A stretch of DNA of 64,000 nt from BQJD01 sp965652415 (GCA_965652415.1 CBFGVH010000001.1:1-64000), one strand, 5' to 3'. Shown: positions 21,884 to 31,407, counted from the stretch's first letter. Program-made: numbers and translations. Notes: generated by a model not told the origin, from the sequence alone.

Positions 21884-23380
21884 ATGGAACACGACAGCAA
21901 CGAACAGATAGAGATTCGCCGCCGCAAGCTGGCCGAACTGCGCGCGCGCGGCGAGGCCTTCCCCAACGATTTCAGGCGCAAGCACCTTGCGGGGGAGTTG
22001 ACCAGGAAGTACTGCACGTTCGACGCCGCCTCTCTCGACGAGGCAGAAGTACAGGTCAGCGTGGCCGGCCGGCTGATGTCGCGCCGGATCATGGGCAAGG
22101 CCAGCTTCGCCCACATCCAGGACTCGAGCGGCCGCATCCAGTTGTTCGTCACGCGCGACGCCCTGCCCGAGGGCTTCTACAACGACACTTTCAAGAAGCT
22201 CGACATCGGCGATATCGTCGGCGCCACCGGCACGCTGTTCCTCACCCGCACCGGCGAGCTGTCGGTAAGGGTGGACTCGCTCCGGCTGCTGACCAAGTCA
22301 CTGCGGCCGCTGCCCGAGAAATACCACGGCATCGCCGACCGGGAGCTCATGTACCGCCAGCGCTACCTCGATCTCATCATGAGCGAGGACACGCGACGCC
22401 GGTTTCGCACACGCACGGCCGTCATCGGCCACCTTCGCGCCTTCCTCGGCGAACGCGGCTTTCTCGAGGTCGAGACGCCGATGATGCAGCCCATTCCCGG
22501 GGGCGCCGTGGCGCGGCCGTTCATCACCCATCACAACGCCCTGGACATGGCGCTGTACCTGCGGGTCGCCCCCGAGCTCTATCTCAAGCGGCTGGTGGTG
22601 GGCGGCTTCGAGCGCGTGTTCGAGATCAACCGAAATTTTCGAAACGAGGGCCTGTCGACGCGGCACAATCCCGAGTTCACCATGCTCGAGTTCTACTGGG
22701 CCTACGCCGACTACAACGACCTGATGGACCTGACCGAAACGATGCTGCGCTCGCTCGCGATCGAGGTCACCGGCTGCGGACGCGTCGAATACGAGGGAGA
22801 GACGTTCGATTTCACGGAGTCGTTCACGCGCATCACGATGGCCGACGCGGTGCGGCGCGAGAACCCCGAGATCTCGGCTGCGGACCTCGGCGACGCCGAC
22901 GCCCTGCGCGTCCACCTCGAGCGACTCGGCGGCACGCCCGTCGCCGGCGCCGGAGCGGGACTGCTGCTCACCGAGATCTTCGAGGCGACCGTGGAGGACA
23001 AGCTGCGCCAGCCGACGTTCGTCACTTCATACCCGGTAGAGGTGTCGCCGCTGTCCAGGCGCAACGATCGCGATCCGTCCGTCAGCGACCGCTTCGAGCT
23101 GTTCATCGGCGGACGCGAGATCGCCAACGGCTTCAGCGAGCTGAACGACCCGGAAGACCAGGCCGAGCGCTTCCGCGAGCAGGCCCGAGCCAAGGATTCG
23201 GGCAACGAGGAGGCAATGCACTACGACGCCGACTACATCCGCGCCCTGGAGTACGGCATGCCGCCGACGGCGGGCGAGGGCATCGGCATCGACCGGCTGG
23301 TGATGCTGCTGACGGACAGCCCGTCCATCCGGGACGTCATCCTGTTTCCGCACATGCGCCCCGAGTCCCAGGGCACGTAG
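21884..23380 (+). CDS. lysS: Lysyl-tRNA synthetase, class II
   Basis: 498-residue class IIb synthetase (E. coli LysS 505). The N-terminal OB fold binds the anticodon (VAGRLMSRRIMGKASFAHIQ); the catalytic domain has RYLDLIMSEDTR, FLEVETPMMQPIPGG and motif 3 GEGIGIDRLVMLLTD. ATG 21884 is chosen, 14 bases after prfB; an in-frame GTG at 21866 overlaps the prfB stop and would add six residues. The prfB-lysS order is standard for gammaproteobacteria. Confidence 0.95.
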   Translation: MEHDSNEQIEIRRRKLAELRARGEAFPNDFRRKHLAGELTRKYCTFDAASLDEAEVQVSVAGRLMSRRIMGKASFAHIQDSSGRIQLFVTRDALPEGFYNDTFKKLDIGDIVGATGTLFLTRTGELSVRVDSLRLLTKSLRPLPEKYHGIADRELMYRQRYLDLIMSEDTRRRFRTRTAVIGHLRAFLGERGFLEVETPMMQPIPGGAVARPFITHHNALDMALYLRVAPELYLKRLVVGGFERVFEINRNFRNEGLSTRHNPEFTMLEFYWAYADYNDLMDLTETMLRSLAIEVTGCGRVEYEGETFDFTESFTRITMADAVRRENPEISAADLGDADALRVHLERLGGTPVAGAGAGLLLTEIFEATVEDKLRQPTFVTSYPVEVSPLSRRNDRDPSVSDRFELFIGGREIANGFSELNDPEDQAERFREQARAKDSGNEEAMHYDADYIRALEYGMPPTAGEGIGIDRLVMLLTDSPSIRDVILFPHMRPESQGT

Positions 23381-23419
23381 CGGGCGTCCGTTCAGGACAC
23401 TGCGAGTTCTCCGAACATT

Positions 23420-23465
23420 AATTGTTTAAAAACAATTTGATATTTACGATATTTAACGTAATATC
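23420..23465 (+). promoter_or_regulatory. AT-rich promoter and dyad/repeat region of lolC
   Basis: AATTGTTT-AA-AAACAATT (23420-23437) is a perfect 8-bp dyad. It is followed by two head-to-tail copies of GATATTTA (23439 and 23448) and an inverted partial copy CGTAATATC (23457-23465). TTGATA (23437-23442), 16 bases and TAATAT (23459-23464) make a strong promoter whose start would fall at about 23471, next to the lolC ATG at 23472. No Shine-Dalgarno is seen. The base composition contrasts sharply with the GC-rich surroundings. Confidence 0.55.
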
Positions 23466-23471
23466 GTGCTC

Positions 23472-24719
23472 ATGATTCGTCCCCTCGAGCTGCTGATCGG
23501 TCTGCGTTACACGCGGGCCAAGAAGCGCACCCACTTCATCTCCTTCATCTCGATGACCTCGATGCTGGGGATCATCCTGGGTGTGTGGGCGCTGATCACC
23601 GTCATGTCCATCATGAACGGTTTCGAACGCGAACTGCGCAACCGCATCCTCGCCACGGCCTCGCACATCACCGTGACGGGAGCGGGCGGCAGTCTCGCCG
23701 ACTGGCCGACGGTGGCGGAGCGGGTGAATGCGCATCCGCGGGTGATGGCCTCGGCACCGTTCGTCAACGTCCAGGGCATGCTGACCAATCGCGGCGAGGT
23801 GGCCGGGGCCATGATCAGGGGCATCGTCCCGGACGAGGAACGTAACGTGTCACAGCTCCTCGACGTCGTCTCCGCGGGTGACCCGGACAGCCTTCGGGCC
23901 GGCGAGTGGCGCATCATCCTCGGCTTCCAGCTGGCGCGCCAGCTCGGCGTCGGGGTCGGCGATACGGTCACCCTGGTCGCGCCAAAGGGCCGGGTCACTC
24001 CGGCCGGGCTGCTGCCGCGGCTCAGGCGCTTCACGGTGACGGCCCTGTTCCGCCTCGACATGTACGAATACGACAGCACCATCGCCCTGGTTCACATCGA
24101 CGACGCCGCAAGGCTGCTCGACACCCGGGGCCAGGTCAGCGGCATCCGGCTCAAGGTCGACGACGTGTACGACGTCGCCCGCATTCGCTACGACATCGAG
24201 GACCGGCTTGGGCGCGACTACACGCTGTTCGACTGGACCATCGAGCATCGCAACTTCTTCAGCGCCCTGGCGGTGGAGAAGCGGGTGATGTTCATCATCC
24301 TGATGCTGATCATCGCGGTGGCGGCGTTCAACATCGTCTCCACGCTGGTGATGCTGGTCACCGACAAGCAGCCGGACATCGCCATCCTGCGCACCCTCGG
24401 CATGAGTCCCGGCGGGATCATGTGGGTGTTCATCGTGCAGGGCGTGGTCATCGGCGTGATCGGCACGGTGCTGGGCGGCCTGACGGGCGTGATCACCTCC
24501 ATCAACATCGAAACGATTGTTCCCGCCATCGAGCAGTTTCTCGGCATCGAGTTCTTCCCCGCCAACATCTACGTCATCAGCGAGTTTCCTGCCGAGCTGC
24601 ATGTCGACGACGTCATGCGCGTGCTCGGCGCCTCGCTGGTCATGAGCCTCGTGGCGACGATCTACCCGGCCTGGCGCGCCTCGCGCACCCAGCCTGCGGA
24701 GGCACTGCGCTATGAGTGA
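23472..24719 (+). CDS. lolC: Lipoprotein-releasing ABC permease (LolC/LolE)
   Basis: 415-residue inner-membrane subunit of the Lol exporter that hands mature lipoproteins to LolA. One N-terminal membrane helix with MTSMLGIILGVWALITVMSI and MNGFERELRNRIL, a large periplasmic domain, then three C-terminal helices containing FNIVSTLVMLVTDK. Only one LolC/E-type gene is seen with lolD here, compatible with a LolF-type or a single-permease arrangement, or with LolE elsewhere. ATG 23472 is preferred over the in-frame GTG at 23466. lolD overlaps the end by eight bases. Confidence 0.93.
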   Translation: MIRPLELLIGLRYTRAKKRTHFISFISMTSMLGIILGVWALITVMSIMNGFERELRNRILATASHITVTGAGGSLADWPTVAERVNAHPRVMASAPFVNVQGMLTNRGEVAGAMIRGIVPDEERNVSQLLDVVSAGDPDSLRAGEWRIILGFQLARQLGVGVGDTVTLVAPKGRVTPAGLLPRLRRFTVTALFRLDMYEYDSTIALVHIDDAARLLDTRGQVSGIRLKVDDVYDVARIRYDIEDRLGRDYTLFDWTIEHRNFFSALAVEKRVMFIILMLIIAVAAFNIVSTLVMLVTDKQPDIAILRTLGMSPGGIMWVFIVQGVVIGVIGTVLGGLTGVITSINIETIVPAIEQFLGIEFFPANIYVISEFPAELHVDDVMRVLGASLVMSLVATIYPAWRASRTQPAEALRYE

Positions 24720-25428
24720 CCTCCTGCTCGAGTGTCGGGGCGTCACCAAGCAGTTCCGCGAAGGACCGTTGGTGGTCGACGTGCTCGCGGGAGTGGACCT
24801 CGCGATTCGGCGCGGCGAGTCGATGGCGATCGTGGGCGCGTCCGGTGCGGGCAAGAGCACGCTGCTGCACATCCTCGGCGGCCTGTCCCGTCCCACCAGC
24901 GGTCGCGTAAACCTGACGGGCCAGGACCTGTTCGCGCTCGGCGAGAAGGCGCGCGGAGTGCTGCGCAACCGTGCGCTGGGATTCGTGTACCAGTTCCACC
25001 ACCTCCTGCCTGAGTTCACGGCCCTCGAGAACGTGGCCATGCCTCTCCTGATCCGCCGCGCGGCTACACGCGAAGCGGTGGCCGAAGCGGGGAAAATGCT
25101 CGAACGGGTAGGGTTGTCTCACCGCACCGGGCACAAGCCGGGAGAACTGTCCGGCGGCGAGCGCCAGCGCACGGCGATCGCCCGCGCCCTGGTCACCGGT
25201 CCCGCCTGCGTGCTGGCCGACGAACCGACCGGCAACCTCGATACCGCCAATGCCGAGCAGGTGTTCGAACTGATGCGGGAGATGAGCCGATCCCACGGCA
25301 CCGCCCTGGTGGTGGTCACCCACGATCGCGGCCTCGCCGCCCGGCTCGGGCGCACCGTCGAGATCCGCGACGGTGTGCTCGCCGATCCGCGACTCGCCGG
25401 GCCGGGTGAATCGACCGGAACAAGGTAG
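24712..25428 (+). CDS. lolD: Lipoprotein-releasing system ATPase LolD
   Basis: 238-residue ATPase of the Lol exporter. Walker A GASGAGKST, the LolD-type stretch LGFVYQFHHLLPEFTALENV, the signature LSGGERQR and Walker B VLADEPTGNLD are all present. It overlaps lolC by eight bases, consistent with translational coupling. The stop codon lies inside the first arm of a 68-base palindromic element. Confidence 0.96.
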   Translation: MSDLLLECRGVTKQFREGPLVVDVLAGVDLAIRRGESMAIVGASGAGKSTLLHILGGLSRPTSGRVNLTGQDLFALGEKARGVLRNRALGFVYQFHHLLPEFTALENVAMPLLIRRAATREAVAEAGKMLERVGLSHRTGHKPGELSGGERQRTAIARALVTGPACVLADEPTGNLDTANAEQVFELMREMSRSHGTALVVVTHDRGLAARLGRTVEIRDGVLADPRLAGPGESTGTR

Positions 25429-25492
25429 GGTGCGCTTCAGCGCACGCGTACTGCGGGGCCGTGCGCAACGCGTACGCTGAAGCGCGCCCTAC
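25425..25492. repeat. 68-base imperfect palindrome (REP-like) at the lolD/DUF2062 junction
   Basis: The arms at 25425-25446 and 25471-25492 match in 20 of 22 positions as an inverted repeat (outer sequence GTAGGGTGCGCTTCAGCG), with further partial pairing inside. It spans the convergent gene ends and overlaps the lolD stop codon and the end of the DUF2062 gene at 25489. It may act as a bidirectional terminator or be a copy of an interspersed REP/MITE-like element; no second copy was noticed in this window. Confidence 0.6.
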
Positions 25493-26019
25493 GACGAGTC
25501 GTCGTCGACGTCGTCCCGCCTCCTGCGCCGGCGACGCCGCAGGTCCCAGTGGTGCTGGACGTGCCACTGCCAGTAGGCCCTGGCGAGAAGCCAGCCCGCA
25601 GCTGCCAGCACCGTGCCGATGATCAGGCAGCCGAGCCACAGCGCCTCGATGTTGCGGCCAAGCGCGGCCAGCGTCAGCTCCGACATCGGCCGCACGCGCT
25701 CGCCGAGAATCCAGGATCCGAGAATATAGGCGGGCGTGTAAAGCGGTACGATGGTCAGAGGGTTGGTCACCCAGACCAGCAACACGCTGATCGGCAGGTT
25801 GGCCCTCAGGATGAGCGCGGCGGCCGCCGCCAGTATCATCTGGAACGGCACCGGCCAGTAGGCGAAGAACAACCCGATCGCAATGCCCAGGGGAACCGAA
25901 CGGCGGTTGACATGCCACAGGTTCTCGTCGTGCAGGCGGTGGGCGAAACGGGACACGCCGGGCAGGGCGCGCACATGGTTCGCGCTCGGCAGGATCTTCT
26001 TCAGGTATTTCCTCGGCAC
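25489..26019 (-). CDS. DUF2062 membrane protein
   Basis: About 176 residues, beginning at a GTG giving VPRKYLKKILP, the usual start of DUF2062 proteins. An in-frame ATG at 26079 would add 20 residues that overlap the approach to comEC and look unconserved. Hydrophobic helices around RSVPLGIAIGLFFAYWPVPFQM and ANLPISVLLVWVTNPLTIVP are the family core. The acidic, Arg-rich C-terminus is probably cytoplasmic. Function unknown; such genes commonly neighbour comEC and lol genes. Confidence 0.82.
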   Translation of the reverse strand: MPRKYLKKILPSANHVRALPGVSRFAHRLHDENLWHVNRRSVPLGIAIGLFFAYWPVPFQMILAAAAALILRANLPISVLLVWVTNPLTIVPLYTPAYILGSWILGERVRPMSELTLAALGRNIEALWLGCLIIGTVLAAAGWLLARAYWQWHVQHHWDLRRRRRRRRDDVDDDSS

Positions 26020-26102
26020 GACCGGAAACCTATACTGCGGGAAGGCAGACGGCACACCGGAAGCAGGGAGGCTTCGCACTGCACGTTTTCATACTGTCGT
26101 TC

Positions 26103-28472
26103 GTGGCGGCCATCGTCGTCGCCCTGTTCTCGACGCTGCCCCCCGGTGCGCTCGGCACAACCGGCGTGCTCGTCGCGGCATCCGCGATTTCGACCGCCGG
26201 CAACCGGACCCGTGGGCCGCTTGTCCTGGCCGGGGTCGCTTCGGGCCTGATCTGGGTCGCGCTGGCGGCCGGCTGGTGGCTCGACCGGCGCATGGACGCC
26301 GACGGCGGGCGCGTCGAGGCCGTGGTCGTCGGCGAAGTGGCATCGTTCCCGCGACGAGACGGCAACCTCACGCGGTTCGACCTCGCCGTCGACGGCCCCG
26401 CGGTCTTCGACGCCGGCGCGGACACCTCGCCGGCGGATGTATCGCACGGACTGGTCCGTGTCAATTGTTATCGTTGTAATCTTGAGTTTCGCCTCGGCGA
26501 GACATGGCGGCTCAGGCTTCGCCTCAAGGGGATTCACGGGCTGGCCAATCCCGGGCTGTTCGACTACGAACGCTGGGCCTTCCAGCGCCGGCTGGTGGCG
26601 TCGGGCTCGCTTGTCGAAGGCAAGGGCAACCAGCGCATCGCCGCTACCCGGGTTCATCCGGTCTCGCCCGCCTACCGCGACAGGCTCCACGACTTTCTCG
26701 GACTCGTGCTCGGTCCCGGCTCCGGCCTAGGGATCATCCGCGCCGTAACCCTCGGCGTGCGGCACGACATCACGCCCGAAGCGTGGCAGACATTCCAGCG
26801 CACGGGCACCGGGCACCTGGTGGCGATCTCCGGCCTGCACGTATCGCTGGTGTTCGGCTTCGTATACGGCCTCGCGCGGGTGGCGGCGCGGGCGTTTCCG
26901 CCGCTTCTGCTCCGGTTCGCGGCACAGCGCATCGCCGCCGTGGCGGCACTGCCGGCCGCCATTTACTACGCCTGGCTGGCCGGCCTGTCCTTGCCGACGC
27001 AGCGAGCTGTCATCATGCTTTGCGTCTTCTTCGCGGCATTCGTCCTAGGCCGCCGAGTCATGGGCTGGCACACGTTCCTCGTGGCGCTGTTCGCGGTAGT
27101 ACTGGTCGACCCCCTGGCTCCCTTGTCCCACGGGTTCTGGCTGTCGTTCGGAGCCGTGTCCGCGATCGTGGTGTACGCCGGATACCGGCGCCGCCTGCGC
27201 GATGCCGTGGCCGTCGATACCGCGGATCGTTCCCGGCTGTCCCTGCGCGTGCGCACAATGCTTGGGGACTGGGTCGGCGTGCAAGCCGCCGTCAGCGCGG
27301 TGATGCTGCCGATGGGCGTGCTCTTCTTCGGACAGCTGGCGCTGGCCTCGCCGCTGGTGAACCTGGTCGCCATCCCGTATTTCGGCCTCGCTGTGGTGCC
27401 GCCGGCGCTGGCCGGCGTGCTCGCCTGGACGCTCGACCTCGAAGCGATCGCCCGATGGCTGCTCCTGCTTGCGGGCACTGCCGCACAGGCCATGCAGGAG
27501 CTGCTCGGTTGCGTCGCCAAGTGGCCGCTCGTGAGCGTCGACGTCGACCTCGTTGACGGCGTCCGACTCGTTGCCGCGGCGCTGCTCGCGGCCACGTTGC
27601 GCTGGCGCTGGCGGGGCGGGGCGGCAGCCGTGTGCCTGTCCCTCGCCATCGCCTCCGGGCGGCCGTCGGCGGTCGACCACGGCGAGTTCCGTCTGGTCGT
27701 CCTCGACGTCGGGCAGGGGTTGGCAGCGATCGTGCAGACGCAGGAACACGCACTGCAGTTCGATGCGGGAGTGAGGTACAGTGCCTCCTACGACATGGGA
27801 AACATGGTCGTGAACCCGTCGCTCGATGTCCGGCGCATCGACAACCTCGAGCGGCTGGTGATCAGTCACGGCGACAACGATCATGCCGGAGGCGCGCCGG
27901 CCGTGCTCGAGGCGCACCCCGAGGCGATCCTGTTCTCGAGCGAACCCGTCCCGGGATACACGGCCGTGCCGTGCCTGGCCGGGACACGCTGGACCCGGGA
28001 CGGCGTGTCGTTCGAGTTTCTATCGCCGGAGGACTTCGGGCCGCGGCGGGAGAACGACCGCTCCTGCGTGCTCGGGATCGAGTCGCCCTACGGGCGCGCC
28101 CTGGTCACCGGCGACATCGAGGCAAGGGCCGAGCGCAGACTGGTATCGACGATGAGCGAACGGTTGGCAGCCGACGTGCTGGTCATACCCCACCACGGCA
28201 GCCGAACCTCGTCCACGGCTTCGTTTCTCGGCGCCGTGGCACCCACCGTGTCGATCATCTCCCGGTCGCTGACGAACTCCTTCGGCCACCCGCACCCGGA
28301 CGTGATCGCCCGGCTTCGGCGCCTCGGTACCGAGATACTCGACACCGCGCTCGACGGCCAGGTGGACGTCCACGTCGCCGCGCGCGGCATTTCAGTGGCC
28401 GCCCACCGGCGCGAATCGCGGCCGATGTGGCGCAGCCTGCCTCGCGCCTACCGCGATGATCCAGCCTGGTGA
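26103..28472 (+). CDS. comEC: ComEC/Rec2 DNA-uptake channel
   Basis: 789-residue inner-membrane protein that passes transforming single-stranded DNA into the cytoplasm. N-terminal DUF4131 region, a central competence domain (TGTGHLVAISGLHVSLVFGF, LPTQRAVIMLCVFFAAFV) with many helices, and a C-terminal metallo-beta-lactamase-like domain with H589-G-D591-N-D593-H594 and IPHHGSRTSS, so the nuclease-like motif is intact. Start is GTG at 26103; no ATG lies in frame upstream. It has the three-domain form expected of a working channel. Pilus and other competence genes are not in this window. Confidence 0.92.
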   Translation: MAAIVVALFSTLPPGALGTTGVLVAASAISTAGNRTRGPLVLAGVASGLIWVALAAGWWLDRRMDADGGRVEAVVVGEVASFPRRDGNLTRFDLAVDGPAVFDAGADTSPADVSHGLVRVNCYRCNLEFRLGETWRLRLRLKGIHGLANPGLFDYERWAFQRRLVASGSLVEGKGNQRIAATRVHPVSPAYRDRLHDFLGLVLGPGSGLGIIRAVTLGVRHDITPEAWQTFQRTGTGHLVAISGLHVSLVFGFVYGLARVAARAFPPLLLRFAAQRIAAVAALPAAIYYAWLAGLSLPTQRAVIMLCVFFAAFVLGRRVMGWHTFLVALFAVVLVDPLAPLSHGFWLSFGAVSAIVVYAGYRRRLRDAVAVDTADRSRLSLRVRTMLGDWVGVQAAVSAVMLPMGVLFFGQLALASPLVNLVAIPYFGLAVVPPALAGVLAWTLDLEAIARWLLLLAGTAAQAMQELLGCVAKWPLVSVDVDLVDGVRLVAAALLAATLRWRWRGGAAAVCLSLAIASGRPSAVDHGEFRLVVLDVGQGLAAIVQTQEHALQFDAGVRYSASYDMGNMVVNPSLDVRRIDNLERLVISHGDNDHAGGAPAVLEAHPEAILFSSEPVPGYTAVPCLAGTRWTRDGVSFEFLSPEDFGPRRENDRSCVLGIESPYGRALVTGDIEARAERRLVSTMSERLAADVLVIPHHGSRTSSTASFLGAVAPTVSIISRSLTNSFGHPHPDVIARLRRLGTEILDTALDGQVDVHVAARGISVAAHRRESRPMWRSLPRAYRDDPAW

Positions 28473-28595
28473 CCGCGTGGCGGCGTCGAGGGGCAACTCT
28501 GCTAGAATCCGGCCGAATGGTGCGCGCCCGACGGAACATTCCGCCGCGCGCGCCGTACCCGATTCCCTCCCCGACGAGACGACCGGTCCGAAAGC

Positions 28596-29207
28596 GTGTT
28601 CGAACTCATACAATCCGGCGGCCTGCTGGTGTGGCTCATCATCGGCTGCTCGGTGGTGTCCGTGGCCATCATCCTCGAGCGCGCCTGGACCCTGAAGAAA
28701 AGCGCGGTCACGCCGTTCGGGCTCATGGACCGGGTGGAACTGCTGCTCAACGACGAGGAACTCGACCCGTCCAGGGTCGCCGAGATCCGGCGCAGTTCGC
28801 CGCTCGGGCGGATACTCGCGGCGGGAATGGTCAACATCGACCAGCACCGGGTGGTGATGAAGGAGTCCATCGAGGAAGCGGGGCGTCACGTGGTGCACGA
28901 GCTCGAGCGCTATCTCAACGCGCTCGGCACCATCGCTGTGATCACGCCGCTGCTCGGCCTGCTCGGCACGGTGATCGGCATGATCGAAGTGTTCGGCGCG
29001 ATCACCACCGCGGGCGTCGGCAACCCGACCGTGCTGGCGGGCGGCATCGCCAAGGCCCTGATCACCACCGCGGCCGGCCTGTCCGTAGGCATCCCCAGCC
29101 TGATGTTTCACCGCTACTTCCGCGGGCGTGTTACCGAACTCGCCATCGACATGGAGCAGGAGGCCCTGAGGTTTCTCGAGTTCGTCCACGGCGAGCGCGC
29201 GGCGTGA
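28596..29207 (+). CDS. exbB: MotA/TolQ/ExbB proton channel protein
   Basis: 203-residue inner-membrane protein with three helices, one at the N-terminus and two in TIAVITPLLGLLGTVIGMI and KALITTAAGLSVGIPSLMF. It forms the proton channel that powers TonB-type or related transport with ExbD. GTG start at 28596; its stop overlaps the exbD GTG (GTGA). Placement before msbA-lpxK is common in gammaproteobacteria and suggests a role in envelope biogenesis; no TonB gene is nearby. Confidence 0.92.
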   Translation: MFELIQSGGLLVWLIIGCSVVSVAIILERAWTLKKSAVTPFGLMDRVELLLNDEELDPSRVAEIRRSSPLGRILAAGMVNIDQHRVVMKESIEEAGRHVVHELERYLNALGTIAVITPLLGLLGTVIGMIEVFGAITTAGVGNPTVLAGGIAKALITTAAGLSVGIPSLMFHRYFRGRVTELAIDMEQEALRFLEFVHGERAA

Positions 29208-29641
29208 AATTCCAGCAGCAGCAGGACGAGGACCTGCAGATCAATCTCACGCCGCTGATCGACGTGGTGTTCCTGCTGCTGATCTTCTTCATGGTGTCGA
29301 CCACCTTCAATCGCGAGTCCGAGCTGCAGATCCGCCTGCCTGAAGCCTCGGCAGAGCAGGCGGCAGCCGACGAGCCGGTGTTGGTCGAGATCCAGATCTC
29401 CCAGACCGAGCGCTTCGCCGTCAAGGGGCCTTCCGACGAAGCGGCCCGGCCCCTGATCAATTCCGACGAGGAGACGCTGGTGCGCGCGCTGAGCGAGGCC
29501 GTGGCCGGAAGCGAAGACCCGGTGGTGGTGATCCGGGCCGACCGGCGCGCGCCGCACGAGACCGTGGTGCGGGCCATGGATGCCGCGCGGCGCCTGTCCC
29601 TGCGGCGCATCACCTTCGCCACCATCAATCCCCCCGAGTAG
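29204..29641 (+). CDS. exbD: ExbD/TolR biopolymer transport protein
   Basis: 145-residue partner of ExbB. A short cytoplasmic N-terminus (KFQQQQDEDLQINLTP) leads into one membrane helix whose D20 is the essential proton-carrying residue, followed by a periplasmic domain. The GTG start overlaps the exbB stop. A longer in-frame reading from 28469 runs over exbB in another frame and is rejected. Confidence 0.93.
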   Translation: MKFQQQQDEDLQINLTPLIDVVFLLLIFFMVSTTFNRESELQIRLPEASAEQAAADEPVLVEIQISQTERFAVKGPSDEAARPLINSDEETLVRALSEAVAGSEDPVVVIRADRRAPHETVVRAMDAARRLSLRRITFATINPPE

Positions 29642-29652
29642 GCGCCGACCCG

Positions 29653-31407
29653 GTGTCGGGTAACTCGACCGCCAGCAACCAGCAACCGGCGCCGGCCGGG
29701 GTGTATGCCCGTCTGCTGCGACACGCCTGGCCCTACCGCTGGGTGTTCCTGGCCGGCGTGCTGGGCATGTTCATCGGCGGCGCCGCGGAGGCGGGCTTCG
29801 CCGCGCTGCTCAAGCCGATCATGGACGAAGGCTTCGTCAACCGCAACGCCGACATCATTTACATGACGCCGTTCCTGCTGGTCGGCGTGTTCGTGATCCG
29901 CGGTCTCGCCGGTTTCGTCGATGCCTACTGCGTGCAATGGGTCGGCCGCAAGGTGATCTACGACCTGCGCCGGGAGATGTTCGGTCGAATGATCCGCCTG
30001 CCCATGCGTCACTTCGACCATCACCCCACGTCGGAACTCGTGTCCAAGCTGATCTACGACGTCGAGCAGGTGGCCCAGGCGTCGACCACGGCGGTGAGGA
30101 TATTTTTCAAGGACAGCTTCACGGCCATCATCCTGATCGGCTGGCTCACATGGCTGAGCTGGAAGCTCACCCTCGTGTTCGTGGTCGTGGCGCCCGTGAT
30201 CGCGCTGCTGGTCAACTCGCTGAGCAAGCGCTTTCGCCACACCAGCACCAGAATCCAGGGGAGCATGGGCGACATCACCCACGTCGCCAAGGAGGCCTTC
30301 CAGGGCCACAAGGTGGTGAAGGTGTTCGGTGGCTACGGCACCGAGGAGCAGCGGTTCGACAAGGTCAACCGTGGAAACCGGCGATTCGCCATGCGCAAGG
30401 CCGTGGTATCGGCGGGCTCGGTGCCCGCCATCATGTTCGTGGCCGGCATCGCGGTGGCGGTTATCATCTACTTCGCCATGGGCGGCGGAGGCGGGGAGAT
30501 CGTCAGTCCCGGCACGTTCGTCTCCTACCTCGGCGCCGTCATGCTGCTGCAGTCGCCCATCAAGCGCCTGGCCAGAGTGAACGAGATCATCCAGACCGGG
30601 GTCGCGGCCGCCGAGAGCATTTTCAAGGTGCTGGACCTCGAGCAGGAGGATCCCGGCGGCCCCCTGGAGCCGGACAAGGTGCGCGGCGAGATCCGCTTTC
30701 GCGGCGTTCGCTTCTCCTACGCACCCGACGGACCGCCGGTGCTGGACGACTTCGACCTCCACGTCGAGCCCGGGCGCACCGTGGCCCTGGTCGGCGCTTC
30801 GGGCAGCGGCAAGTCCACGGTGGTCTCGCTGCTGCTCGCCTTCTACCGGCCCGACGCCGGCGAGGTGCTGATCGACGGCGAACCGATCGAGCACTACAGC
30901 AAGGCGGCCCTGCGACGCAACATCGCCCTCGTCACCCAGGACAACTTCCTGTTCGACGGCTCCATCGACGACAACATCGCCTACGGCGACGCCTCAGCCG
31001 ACGACGAACGTCTTGCCGCCGCCGCCGAGACGGCGCAGGTGACGCGCTTCACGGACGGCTTCGACGCGGGCCTCGCCACGCGGGTCGGCGAGCAGGGCGG
31101 GCGACTGTCCGGCGGCCAGAAGCAGCGCGTGGTCATCGCCCGGGCGCTGTATCGGGACGCCCCCATCCTCATCCTCGACGAGGCGACTTCGTCACTGGAC
31201 AACACCTCCGAGCAGCTGGTCCGAAACGCCATCGACTCGCTATCGGGCGAGCGGACGATCATCGTCATCGCCCATCGGCTGTCGACGGTCGTCAACGCCG
31301 ACCGCATCTGCGTCATGGACCATGGCCGCATCGTCGAATCCGGCACCCACGAATCGCTTCTGGCCGCGGGCGGCGCCTACAGCCGCCTGTACCGGCAGCA
31401 GGAGTGA
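29653..31407 (+). CDS. msbA: Lipid A export ATP-binding/permease MsbA
   Basis: 584-residue half-transporter (E. coli MsbA 582) that flips core-lipid A across the inner membrane. Six membrane helices in the first 310 residues, then an ATPase domain with GASGSGKST, LVTQDNFLFDGSIDDNIAYG, LSGGQKQR and DEATSSLDN. GTG start, 11 bases after exbD. It is followed directly by lpxK, the classic pairing. Confidence 0.95.
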   Translation: MSGNSTASNQQPAPAGVYARLLRHAWPYRWVFLAGVLGMFIGGAAEAGFAALLKPIMDEGFVNRNADIIYMTPFLLVGVFVIRGLAGFVDAYCVQWVGRKVIYDLRREMFGRMIRLPMRHFDHHPTSELVSKLIYDVEQVAQASTTAVRIFFKDSFTAIILIGWLTWLSWKLTLVFVVVAPVIALLVNSLSKRFRHTSTRIQGSMGDITHVAKEAFQGHKVVKVFGGYGTEEQRFDKVNRGNRRFAMRKAVVSAGSVPAIMFVAGIAVAVIIYFAMGGGGGEIVSPGTFVSYLGAVMLLQSPIKRLARVNEIIQTGVAAAESIFKVLDLEQEDPGGPLEPDKVRGEIRFRGVRFSYAPDGPPVLDDFDLHVEPGRTVALVGASGSGKSTVVSLLLAFYRPDAGEVLIDGEPIEHYSKAALRRNIALVTQDNFLFDGSIDDNIAYGDASADDERLAAAAETAQVTRFTDGFDAGLATRVGEQGGRLSGGQKQRVVIARALYRDAPILILDEATSSLDNTSEQLVRNAIDSLSGERTIIVIAHRLSTVVNADRICVMDHGRIVESGTHESLLAAGGAYSRLYRQQE

